Shown here: one piece after another, positions 33,336 through 44,004 of the stretch
Layout: the number at the start of each line of letters is the position of its first letter
How positions within the stretch are numbered: the stretch's first letter is position 1
Assembly (NCBI GenBank): GCA_039621445.1
Contig: CP154956.1
Coordinates: 60,955,178-61,019,177 of the forward strand
Source of the DNA: Euglena gracilis
Taxonomy: Eukaryota > Euglenida > Euglenophyceae > Euglenales
DNA: 64,000 nucleotides
Reading direction: 5' to 3'
Made by a program: the position numbers and the translations under genes
The notes under the pieces: model-generated
Databases searched by the model: none
Seen by the model: the letters and a program-made list of their open reading frames with translations, nothing else
Told to the model about the DNA's origin: nothing

Positions 33336-33947
33336 CTAGCCCAACGCGCCAAAATTTTCGAGGCACAACCGTTGGCGCGTAAGGCATGGCGTAAAGTGCG
33401 GAGCTAGAGGTGTCGGCGGTGGCGGTGTCGGCGGTGGCTTGTGCTGCGCACTCGTACTCCCTCGAGGCAGACCGACAAGGGAGGAAGGGACACCGAGGGC
33501 GAAGCACAAAGACCTTGTGAGGCCATGCCTTGCTCGCCGGCGGTGTTGTTTGGATTGTTTGCTGCGTTGGGTTAGGAGTCCCTGCTTAGTGCCTCCTCGC
33601 CGGAGTTGGCTGACGACGCTGCTCCGACTTGGTGACGTGGCTTCTTGCCTCCGGCGGGGTCCCCCCCCCCTCTGCCCCCCCTGGCCCCCACTTTCTGACC
33701 GAGGGCTTTTGAAGGCAAATTTTCTTTTACGGGTGGGGGGGTCGGGCTCACAAGGTCTTTGTGCTTCGCCGTCGGTGTCCCTTCCTCCCTTGTCGGTCTG
33801 CCTCGAGGAAGTACGAGACACATCGGGCTCCGCACTTTGCCCTTGTGAGGCCTGATTGTGCACTGAAATTAGGGGGGCCAGGGCATTTTCCAGGGCACCT
33901 TGGGCACCAAGTTGTTGATAATGGGCTGTAAACCCCCCCCCCTCCAC
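33336..33947 (-). other. 203-codon minus frame spanning an inverted repeat
   Basis: It is open and basic/Pro/Ser-rich (for example RKRKFAFKSPRSESGGQGG). It spans both arms of an inverted repeat: 33448-33523 (CTCGAGGCAGACCGACAAGG...GACCTTGTGAGG) and its complement at 33748-33821, about 225 nt apart. The ends of the frame therefore encode reversed copies of the same DNA. It may be a rearranged retroelement end; function unknown. Confidence 0.35.
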
Positions 33948-34287
33948 TGGCGAATTTCACAAACTTCTTGGGCAGAAAGGCCCACCTTTTTGAATAAACC
34001 AACCCCTGCTCCTCTGGTGGAGTGGGCGCCCCAATAGCTGGGGGGGGGGGGTACCCATTTTTTTGGCCAAAAATTATTTTGTGATAGAAGCAACGGTGTC
34101 TGCACTTATGGCCCTGAAGGGGGGTTTTAATGAAATCAGAAGGAGGCCCCCAGGTCTGACGAATGAACATGTGCCAGCCACATAAGACATCATTAAATGA
34201 AAGGTGCTTGTTTGTGGAATTTGGGGAATAGACACCACCCTCTCCCACTTGTGAAACTTCTGGCCTTTACGCTTAATTTTTGTGTAG

Positions 34288-34379
34288 GGTGCCCTACCCA
34301 ACACACTGGTGGTTCGTTTGACTTGTGCCAAGTCAGAGGACCTGTATAAACAGAGGATCCGTGAGCAAAAAAGAAAGCT
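34288..34379 (+). CDS. exon of unrecognised Lys-rich protein (1)
   Basis: The acceptor TTAATTTTTGTGTAG is followed by GALPNTLVVRLTCAKSEDLY and KQRIREQKRK, ending with CT in phase 2 at the donor GTGTAC. The exon at 34521 begins with G, completing a Leu codon. The 141-nt intron 34380-34520 is GT-AG with a C-rich tract. Clean phases and natural composition make this real coding sequence; no family is recognised. Confidence 0.65.
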
Positions 34380-34520
34380 GTGTACACAATGTACAAATAT
34401 CAATGGGCATTGGGGCCTCGTGTGGGCGGCGGGAGGCGGCCCGGCGCCTGCGCACCTGAATTAGCGAATTTTCTGCCCCATTCCGCTACTTTTTTTTACC
34501 TGTGTACTTTTCCCCCCCAG

Positions 34521-34703
34521 GTTCTCTTTTCCTGATGTTTCATTCAAAGAATTGTGCATGCTGAATAAAGATGAATCAAAATATCAATCTGAATTTGAGA
34601 AAACAATCGTCAAAGAAATTCAAAAAGTCAACTCTGAAGGTCAAGCAAAAGGCAGCAAGTCAATTTCGAAAAAAAGGAAGAGCAAGCGTCGCTGGGAAGC
34701 AAG
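34521..34703 (+). CDS. exon of unrecognised Lys-rich protein (2)
   Basis: After the acceptor TTTTCCCCCCCAG the exon encodes 60 residues: FSFPDVSFKELCMLNKDESK, a helical charged stretch, and SISKKRKSKRRWEA, a strong nuclear-localisation-like cluster. The donor GCAAG|GTGAAG leaves phase 2. The basic cluster ending in Arg-Arg-Trp recalls the N-terminus of splicing factor 1/BBP (KKRKRSRW), but the preceding residues are unlike it, so I do not name it. The next exon is not visible before the retroelement block. Confidence 0.7.
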
Positions 34704-35018
34704 GTGAAGGTGTTCTTCCGCTACCCCACCGCTACCATTTTTTTAAAGTTAACCAGGATTCCCCCCCCCCCTACTCCTTCAGAGGCACCCCCAAGGAGTT
34801 GGACAAAAATACCGTTCCCCCCCCCCTATTTTTTGAATTGTTTGGCTGCCAGAACCCGGGTTCTGGCTGAACTCAGGGACCGAAAGACACAAAAAAAAGG
34901 GAATTTTTGGGGCGCGTGTGCCGATTTTTACCGGAGCGCCGGGTGACTGTTTTCCCCCACTCGGCCTGCCGGGGAGCCCATTCCGCGCACGGTCACCGAA
35001 CCGGCGAGAGGGGAAAAC

Positions 35019-35030
35019 CGGTAGCAGAGG
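35019..35030 (+). other. primer-binding-site-like sequence, element 1
   Basis: GGTAGCAGAGG matches the complement of the 3' end of an initiator tRNA-Met of the CCUCUGCUACCA type. It lies about 0.8 kb before the Gag frame of the GC-rich element. No LTR could be paired with it. Confidence 0.45.
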
Positions 35031-35801
35031 CTTGTTCGTTCGTTTTCCATCGAAGGCCATTTTCTCGAGTGCCTCCTTTTGAAATGCAGAGCGTGCACAC
35101 CTCCCCAGAATTTTCCACACACGAAGAGGCTACAGCCCACCGGGACACAGACAGGATGCCAACCCTTGTGGCGGACTCTGAAGTGGTAGCCGCCAACGCA
35201 AGTCTTTCCGATAGCCCACGGGAAGCGCAAGAAAACACCCCGAAAAGGAACCCCCGATCCCCTGCCTCATCCCTATTCTCATCCCCACAATCCCGGTTTC
35301 CCGCACTCCCAGCCCCACCCCAACTCCTACTCCTCCCCCTCCAATCCGAGGTCCTAGTCGATAGCCCTCGAGACTCGTCCCAAGTTCCCCTCCTGTTCCC
35401 GAAATCAGCCCAGCCCCAGAACTGGGACCCGACCCCCTGGCTACCGCACGGGGGCCCACCCCCTCGGCTTTTCCCCGAGACCCCACTCTTCCCACAGCTG
35501 ATTCCTTCCCTGCCCTTCCCGTTTCTGTTCCCGTCCGGGGTGCCCCACCTGTGGGGCGTCCCGGAGCTGCAGAGTGAGCGGGCCTTCGCAGGCCTGCCGG
35601 TGCCCGTGCCCAGCCCCGGGCCACCGAGGAGCCCTGATGAGGGCATGCGGGCCATCACTTACCCACCCGCCCACGAGCCGGGCCCCGGCGAGTCCGAGGG
35701 CCGAGACAGGATCCCCGTCCCCATGGCTGGCCTGATCCCATCTGTGCATCCGTCCCTGCAGTCTGTTCTGCCACCTGGTGGCAGGGCCCTCGCCGTCGCA
35801 G

Positions 35802-37885
35802 ATGGCGTCGTCGTCCAGCCAAGCCATCGCCGCACTGGTTGGAGTGCCGCCTCCCTACCGGTCCCCCAGCGAACACCTGAGCACCACCGCCGTGCACGCG
35901 CACTTCCGCACCCCACCATCATCGGTCCGGCCGCACGAGGTGCCGCGGCTGGGCCTCTCCGATGACGAAGGAGATGATGAGGGTGATGGAGAAGGTGAAA
36001 GTGATCAACAACGCCGGGGAGAAGGCCCTCGTGATGACGACGAGGAGTGGCTGGCGGCCGGGGACCAGAGGGAGATGTACAGGAGAAGCCAGACGAGGTC
36101 ATGCAGGGCCCCCCTGAGTGGGAGACTGCATGCGCAGCGTTGCAGACGCGAATGGACCGCCTCTGCAACAGCGTCGACTTCATCTGCTCCAAGGCGAAGG
36201 AGATGTGGGATAGCTGGGCGGCCGTGCAGATGGCCGCTGCCATGAAGGACAAGGTGGACGAGCAAGGAGTTGCGGTGCACGAGCTGAAGAAAGGGATGGC
36301 GGCCCAAGAAGGGGCCCACGTGGACCTGATGGAGAACGTGGTGAAGGTGAAGGACGACATCGTCAGACTACATCAAGGAATATCACAACTCCACAAGCTC
36401 ATGCCCATGGTGGCCACGGCGGAGGAGCGGATGACAACAGTGGAGAAGTACACCCACTACGCGCTCGGAGACTTTGTCGAACATCTCCGAAGGATCCTAG
36501 CGAAGGTGCAGGATGCGGAAGACAATGCCGCGGCCGCGGTGGTGGCGGTGAAGAGCGGCGTACCGACGAGTGTACTCACCGAGCTGGTGGAGGTGGCACA
36601 CCTCAGGGCCCCGGTGCAGGAGCTGCTGCAGGAGAAGGAGCGGCAGCGGGCCGAGAACGCACACCTGCAGGGGAAGCCCAACGCCGTCGAGGTGCAGATG
36701 GCCGCCTTCACCGCCAAGGTGGAGGCGACCGCGGTGGCGCAAGGGAAGGCGGTGGAGGTGACGCCGCGCCTCGTGGAGCAGCTGCAGTATCAGAAGGCCG
36801 AGAACGCCTGGCTGAAGGAGCAGGTCAAGTTCCTGATGGCGCAGCTGTCCACCCTCACCACCAAGGTGGAGGCAGCCGCGGCAAAGGAGCCAAAGGCCGC
36901 TGAGCTGCCGCCGCTGATCGTGGGAAGGATCCAGAAGGTGGAGACGGAGATCCAGAAGGTGGGAGCACAACCCCAAGGATTTACCGTTGCCGTGCAACGG
37001 CTCGCGGCGGACAGCCCAGGTGACAAGATCCGGGTTGTGGAGACCGAAGTGCAGAAGGTGAACGTCCAGATGCAAGCCGTGGTGATGGCCGTGCAGCGGC
37101 TGGACCAGATCGTCTGGAAGGTGATCGTATCATCCCAAGCCAAGGCGGGGCCGGCAATGCCGGCCAAGGCTCCGCCACCCCCGGCCGAGCTGCCAGTGCC
37201 AGAGGTGAGGACAGTCCAGATGGAGAAGCCCATGCAGGAGGAGTCCGTCGTGGAGGAGAAGCCGTCGTCCACCCTCCGACCAGCTCTCCGGCTGGTCCGG
37301 AAGCAGGCCGCGGCGGGAGGGGGCGGCGTGCCGTCCCTCTCCATCGCGCGCCTGACCACCCAGTCCGCCGTCCCTGTCACCAGCGCGTCCGCGGTGCGAG
37401 AGGTCCGCATCGCCCCGGTGCAGGCCCAGCCAGCGGCCCTGCACTTCCTCCCGGCGCCGCTGGTGGACTCCGTCATCGACCTCCACCCGGGCTGGTTCTC
37501 CGGGCATCCGGAGGACTGGCCGCGGTGGTGGAGGCGGTGGCTCCTGTTCCTTCGGGAACTCGAGCAGGCGTTGCCATCCATCACGTCAGCCCAGCGCCTC
37601 CCCATGTTCCGCGCGGCTCTGGACGAGGCCACGGTGCTGATGCTGGATGTGGAGATCCAGACCAAGGGAGAGGTGGAGTATGCCGTGTTGTTCGCGGAGG
37701 TGTTCCTGGCGAACGGCGGAGAGGACAAGGAGGTCCTGCGGCGGCGAATGAGGAAACTGAAGTTGCTGAAGAGCGGGAAGCTGACCGAGAAATCCTGGAG
37801 GGAGTACTATGCGCAGCTGGCGTCCACGGCGAGGCAGGTGGGCATGGAGGAGGAGGAGCTGGGGAAGCTCCTCGTGGAGGCCATG
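35802..37885 (+). pseudogene. gag: Gag-like polyprotein of Ty3/gypsy element 1 (frameshifted, truncated)
   Basis: GC-rich coding sequence. The first ~85 codons (MASSSSQAIAALVGVPP onward, acidic SDDEGDDEGDGE) are in one frame. From about 36047 another frame runs about 610 codons, so one frameshift is needed. The larger part has a long helical, coiled-coil-like region (roughly residues 30-340), a Pro-rich linker, then a capsid-type domain (WFSGHPEDWPRWWRRWLLFL to EEELGKLLVEAM). It stops where an LTR-like sequence begins at about 37886, so the C-terminus, protease and reverse transcriptase are missing. A Pro-rich open frame (34907-35965) precedes it and may be a leader. Confidence 0.65.
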
Positions 37886-38314
37886 TGTGTACCAGGCAGC
37901 CATTCTGCAATGGCACTGTGTACCAGATACAATAGGCTACGGCCTACAATCTGGCTACGGCCGGGCTGTACACAGTGGCATGGTTAAACCATAAGACAAA
38001 GAGATAATATCAGAGCCAGCGAAAGCTTAGCGAAAGTAACTGGTTCCTAATTCAAGGTTACAGGGTTTGGTGCTTTGCAATTCTGTTTTAGAATTCTGAC
38101 GGCGAAGTCCCATTTGAACAGAAGTTTTATTTCTTTCTTTTACAAAGCTCGAAAAAGCAAAAGTCACTTTCATATAAGGGACTGCGGTCCAACCAATTCT
38201 CTTTGCCTTTGTGCTTGCAATCAAAAGGAGAAAGGGAAACAAATTTTTTTGTTACTCCCCCCTCGGGCTTTTCGGGAGGAAACCTTCAGTAGAAAATCCG
38301 GGGTGGGACGTACA
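37886..38314 (+). mobile_element. LTR-like segment of element 2
   Basis: AT-richer sequence beginning TGTGTACCAGG and ending GGGACGTACA. Two bases later it is followed by a primer-binding site (TGGTAGCAGAAGAGG, 38317-38331) like that of element 1. TG...CA ends, a length of about 430 nt and the adjacent primer site fit a 5' LTR. No second copy is found in the window, so it is inferred. It directly abuts the broken Gag of element 1. Confidence 0.5.
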
Positions 38315-38316
38315 CT

Positions 38317-38331
38317 TGGTAGCAGAAGAGG
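38317..38331 (+). other. primer-binding site, element 2
   Basis: TGGTAGCAGA is complementary to the 3' end (UCUGCUACCA) of an animal-type initiator tRNA-Met and begins 2 nt after the LTR-like end CA, the normal arrangement. Confidence 0.55.
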
Positions 38332-38537
38332 TTTAACGGTCGAACGACCAAAGAAACACCCAGAAAGAGGCGCCTAAGCACGGGCGAGGTGTCTCAGGAG
38401 AACACGTGGCTACGGCTGCATCACAAAGCCTCTGAGCCCCCACCTTTGCTTATCTTTTGGTGTGTTTTCACACAAATTTTTACAGTTTTTACAATTTTTA
38501 CGATTTTCACAAAACTTTTCCCAACTTTTCATCGAAA

Positions 38538-41500
38538 ATGCAAAGTGCAAATGCGAACAATGGAAACGCACCTATTAACTATGCTTTGTTAATAGGTTCG
38601 CTTCGTGGACTGCAGAGTGCAGACGAAGTCGCTACGGCGACAGAAAAATTTTCCTTACAACGGGCGAACGCCCAAGTCGCTTTAGCGACAGAAAATTTTT
38701 ATTCACAAGGGGCGGATTCCCGAGCCGCTTCTGCGGTGGAAAATTTTTCCATCCAAGGGGGGGACGCCCAAGCCGCTTCGGCGGTATTCCCCCCACAACT
38801 GGGTTTTCGAACCCAAACCGCATTAGCGGTGACCTCCCCTACAACAAGCCGCTTCCGCGGTGCCCCCCCCCCCCTCCAAGGGTCTTCGGACCCAAGCCGC
38901 TTCGGCGGTGCCCCCCCCCCCCTCCAGGGGTCTTCGGACCCAAGCTGCTTCGGCGGTGCCCCCCCCCCCCTCCAAGGGTCTTCCGACACAAGCCGCTTCG
39001 GCGGTGCCCCCCCCCCTCCAAGGGTCTTCGGACCCAAGCCGCTTCGGCGGTGCCTCCCCCCTCCAAGAGTCTTCGGACCCAAGCCGCTTCGGCGGTGCCC
39101 CCCCCCTCCAAGGGTCTACGGACCCAACCCGCATTTGCGGACCCAACCTTACAACAGCCGCATTTGCGGAACAAAACAATCCTACAATGGGCCTGCGGAC
39201 CCCCTCCGCTTCCGCGGAGTCTGACTCACAAGTGGGCAGAATGCCGAACGGGACTGGCAATTACTGCCTTTTGGCACCCAATTGCCCACAGAGCCCCCCC
39301 CTTACGAGGACGGGTTGGAAACACCTTGTTCTTTCCAACCCCCCCCGGCCCTACCGCCGGTAAGCCCCATTCGGGACTTGCCACCCCTCCACAATTGGGA
39401 GAAATCCCAGAATTACCTTGGTCCGCTGAAATGCGGTTGGTGGTCCCGGACACTGCCGGTGTCATTGTTCCTATGGACAATGATCCCGAGGAAGACCGGG
39501 ATGAGTTCTCCAGTAATACCGTTGAGCGCGTAGTCGCAAATTTACCGGAGAATCACCCACTACAACAGCAATTTAGACACGTTGAAGCATGTGTCCAAAA
39601 TTGCGCTAAAACACTAAACCAAGTCCTACAATTTGATGAAGACAGTCACAAGTCCGTTTTCGGCAAGCTGGACTTCCTTTGGCAATGTATCCAAGAATTT
39701 GGACAATTTTGCCAAAAGAATTTTAACTCCACTACAATGGACCTTCAGAACCTCCACCAAGGTTTTGACGCATTTTTGTGCGACACCTTGGCACAAAACT
39801 TCCAACAGGTACAAGAGACCTTCCAAACCGCGGAATCGCGGAATAACGCAAAATTTTCTTATTTACAACAAAATCTACAACAATTGTTCACACAACTGGA
39901 AAACTTTTCTTACACAATGCAAGAAGTGCAGTCCCGGTTACAACAACGGGATAAAGCGCCTAAAGGTGCGGACTTGGCTCATATGTCTCATATGAGCACT
40001 TTTCAACTTTGTCCAGTGTTGTACAACAACCCCAAGAACGCATTTTGCGTTTGGGTGATGAAAACGCGAGTTTTCATCAAAATGTTGCGCAAATACGCGA
40101 AAACTATGTACAAAGAGCTTTTGGTCAACAACTGGAAGAGCGGATTGTTCGTTTGGAACAAACTTCCTGCAAATGCGGTGAAGTTTCAAATACTTTGACC
40201 ACATTGCACACATGCATCGGCAGGATTTCCTCCATGAAAAGTGGCAAAACGACATACAAAAGCTTGAAACTGCTTCCAATGCGCTACAAACCGCTACGGT
40301 GGAGCTCCAATCCCGCGATGCGGTGATTCTTAGCTTACAAACCGCTAATGCGGAACTCCAAGACCGAGAAACGGTCATAACTACTATCCAAACCGTGAAT
40401 GCCGACCTCCAAATCGCGTTTGCAGACCTGAAAAACGCTTTTGCGGATGTTTCGGGACTACAAACTGCAATTGGGGACTTACAACGCCGCTTTGCGGAAA
40501 CTTCCACCAAAAATCCCAGTATGGGAGCACTACGATCCACTGTAACTGATTTGCACAATCAGTTACAAGCGGATGTGAACAAAATCGAATCTGCGTTTGC
40601 GGATTTGCACAAACAGTGCAACCGTATTCAAAGATCAATTCCGGATATCACCAGCATTGAAACCGCGCTTGCGGATTTGAATACCCAACACAAAACCTTA
40701 CAATCCACCACTTCCCATTTACAAAAACGCGTACAAGCACTTTCTACAAGGGTCTCCGGACTCCAACCATCTTCGGATGGACAAACGATTCGCGAAGTCG
40801 GACTACCCCTTGATTTTCGCACATTTTACGACCAAATGCTTGCGAAAATCAGGAAAACCTACAAGAATTTTGTGAAACCTTGATGAGGACCGAAAATTCG
40901 GTCACACAACAAGTTCTCACACTAAAACAACAAATTTCCGTGTTGGAGAACCGACTTTCTACAATGATGGATGACAAAACCGCTGAAAATGCGGTAGGGG
41001 TACCCCAACCCACGTTGGGTACCACAACCTCACAAGCCGAGAATCGGTTGAACGCCCTTACAACCACAATGGAAACCTTGGTTAAACGGGTCCAATTCTT
41101 GGACACCACTTTTCCAAAGCTTTCAGCGGATTTTGACTCCATTGTTGACAAACTTTCACTTTTGGATGAGTTACCATCATACCACAAACGTTATTCAGTG
41201 TTTGCAGTGTGATGTTGAACGAATTTCGGACCTTTTCCAAGTGGTTGGTTCATTGGAACAAAGTATCCAAGATTTTGCATTGAGTCTGGATGAGATTCAT
41301 GCAAAATCCCGCAACCCCCCGCACTTTGCCCCTGAAAACCGTGCTTTCGGTGGTCAAAATGCAACTTCCAGCTCACAACGCGCTTTTCGCGCATCAACCG
41401 AAGCATCTTCGGATGCCCGACATCCAACTCGCGACTTTGTGCATCAAATTCGCGATTCGTTGGATGCCAATCCTTCCAAAGGCGCAGTATGCGCACCCCT

Positions 41501-42727
41501 ACAAGCATCTTCCGATGCGCATGCCCTACAAGCATCCACGGATGCACGTGATCATGAACTTGCCTACAGTCGCGATTACAATCGCCCGTATATACCACAA
41601 CTTAAGATTCCCCCCCCCCTAAGGGGGAATCTTCGGATGAGGAACCGGTTTTTACCACAAAAACCGCGAATCCCCCTGTTTTACCACAAGAAATTCGTGA
41701 ATCGGGACTGATTCGCGGTATGAGCCATACCCCTACCCGGGGATTGGCCATGGATTGCGAACGCGAAACATGGAATTTGCCGCGGTTCCCCGATTTGCAG
41801 GTGAACAAAGGGATTCCTACCCCCCTGATACGTTACTACACCCCGAATTGCGGAATCGCGACCTTTTACAATCCCAATCGCGGAATCACGAAACACAACC
41901 ATATAATTCGCGGAACTGCGGTACCAAATACCCATGGTACCTACGGTACCATGAGTACCATCCTGGATGCGCATTCGCGCATGCCACCACAACAACCTCA
42001 CACCAACAACTACGATGGAAATCGCGGTCCACAACGCGATTTCAAAGGTACCATTACAATTGCCAACAAGGTAAAGCCACAATGGGACGGAGATCCCACA
42101 ACTTGGAAACAATTCTGGCGCGACTGGACATACTACTGGGACTTGAAGGGGCCAACCCAAGGCGGGAACCCCGAGGTAATCAAGATGGAATTCATTGATT
42201 GCCTTCTCAAGGAAGAAAAAGATCGCGCCCGACAACTTGTGATCCGGAATCAGATTACTTTTGATGCACTGGTTGACCAATATGCGTCAACTTGTTCAAG
42301 CCTAATTTCGCGAATTACGCTGGAGAAAAAATGGCGGCAATTCGCGCCTAGTGACCGAAAATGGAAGTCAATCGACCTTTGGTATTCCAAGTGGTTGGGA
42401 TTGGCTTCTGAGGTTGATGAAGTAGGAGAGAACCAAATGAAAGAACAATTCGATGCGGTTCTCCTCCATTTCATTCCTACAATTATCAAGGACATCCACC
42501 GCGAGGAACTCGCGGACAACAAACTCACACTTGAACAACGATGCAATTACGTTTCCAAACAAATGAGACTCTCACAACTTTTGGGACAGATACAATCGGC
42601 TTACACCCACCACCCTACCGCTGGTCTCCCTAGCGGTACGGTAAGTGCCCTACAAAAGACTTCTTCTCCAAAATCCTCACGGGGATACAGTAAACATACA
42701 AACTCCCCAAGGGGAGATATAAAAACG
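38538..42727 (+). pseudogene. gag: Gag-like polyprotein of element 2 (several frameshifts)
   Basis: AT-rich coding sequence from an ATG at 38538, readable only through about six frame changes (near 38.87-39.05, 40.0, 40.2, 40.88, 41.2 and 41.7 kb). In order: a ~16-residue repeat region (AQVALATENF, SRAASAVENF), a Pro-rich tandem repeat, a long coiled coil (LQTANAELQDRETVITTIQ), and a capsid-type domain from about 42070 (WDGDPTTWKQFWRDWTYYW to NQMKEQFDAVLLHFIP). Architecture parallels element 1's Gag although base composition and sequence differ strongly. It ends without zinc knuckle or protease, joined to an RNase H fragment. Confidence 0.65.
38849..39135 (+). repeat. Pro-rich tandem repeat in Gag 2
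   Basis: About six to seven copies of a 50-58-nt unit, CCTCCAAGGGTCTTCGGACC then AAGCCGCTTCGGCGGTGCCC. Variable C-runs (6-10) change the frame between copies; this is probably how the reading frame was lost. Confidence 0.85.
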
Positions 42728-42734
42728 CGCTATC

Positions 42735-43924
42735 CGCGCTCATCTGACCGGGCAGCGCCTTCGGTGGGATGTCCCGGACAAGGAGACGTATGCCGTGGTG
42801 GTCGCCCTCGACAAGTGGGCGGGCTTCCTGCTGGACAACGAGATCCTCGTCCCGACCGACCACCGCAGCCTGGAGTCGTGGTACAAGGAGTACGTCGCCG
42901 GAGTGGGCCAGCAGGGGGGGGGCAGATGGAGACGTGCAGACGTGCACCACGCATCACCGTCGTGCACGTCCCCGGCGAGACCAACGTGGTGGGCGATGCC
43001 ATGTCCCGCTGGGCCTACCCGGCCTCACAAGGCTGGCGCGACACGTCGTGGCACGGCACCGAGGCCGACACGAAGCAGATGAAGGCCCACATCCCGGAGG
43101 AGAAGCTGCGCGAGAAGTCCACCCCGAAGGCGGTGCATCCCGAGGACGAGGAGACCAAGGCGGAGCAGGTGGAGAGGTCAACCCTGAAGGAGGAGAGAGA
43201 GCTGGCTGTCATACAGCTGATCCCGCTCCAGTCGTTCTCCGCGGTCCCGTCAGCGTCCCACATCGCCGTCACCACCCGCAGCCGCCTCGACACGCAGCGC
43301 AACGCCCGAGACGCCCCAGCAGCCGCCCCGCATGGTACGCGAACCGACCACCCACGCGAGATGCACCCGTCAGCCTCGTCTCCTGCGGCCGCAGCAGTCC
43401 CACCGTCGTCATCGTCTGCGGCAGTCCCACCGTCTGCGTCGTGCATCGCATCACTTGCGTCCGTGCCAGCACCATCATCCAACGCGCCATCGCCAGTCCC
43501 ATCACCAGCACCGCAGTCCACCTCACCGCAGTCCATCGCCCCGTCCGCAGCGCCCACAGCCGGGGTGTCATCACCGGCCACGCAGGGGCACGCCTCCGGT
43601 GATGGTGCCCCCTCGCCGCAGGGACAGGTCCTGGGGGTGCACGGGAACGGGACCCCCTGTGGGAGGGGGGGATCCCGAGCTGGGGCGTCCCTGCGGGTTG
43701 ACACGAGGGGCGGCGACCTCTACCCGTGGGGGGAGGGGAGAATCGGGGACCGGGTCTCTGAGGTACGCCTGGACTGCGGGGTGGGTACGCGTGGGACATG
43801 GGGAGCGATGTGGTGGTGGACGGTGGGGCTGGGGCAAGGGAAGCGCGGGAGAGCGCATCCCTCGCAGACGCGGATCGCACGGAGGCGGGGCGCTCGCCAC
43901 TCGCGGGCTGCCGGTGGACCCTGA
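42735..43924 (+). pseudogene. RNase H fragment plus Pro/Ala linker, Ty3/gypsy
   Basis: At about 42735 base composition changes abruptly from AT-rich to GC-rich. The frame reads LTGQRLRWDVPDKETYAVVV, then TDHRSLESW and, after a frameshift at a G-run (42915-42922), ETNVVGDAMSRWAYPAS. These are the RNase H segment of gypsy Pol, with the acidic residues of KETYA, TDHRSL and GDAMSR present. A Pro/Ala/Ser-rich linker beginning IAVTTRSRLDTQ follows. It is closely related to the minus-strand copy (QRLRWDTRDKETYAV). Reverse transcriptase and integrase are absent, so this is a fragment fused to Gag 2. Confidence 0.75.
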
Positions 43925-44004
43925 CCGGGTACCTGGGGGGGCCGCTTGTTGGGGACCCGCCGGGCCAGCGTCTCCTCCGTCTTCTTGGTCTCGATCTCCA
44001 TCGT

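Noticed and set aside
36790-37728. 312-codon minus-strand frame
   Set aside because: Antisense of the GC-rich Gag coding sequence; only the plus strand shows coiled-coil and capsid features.
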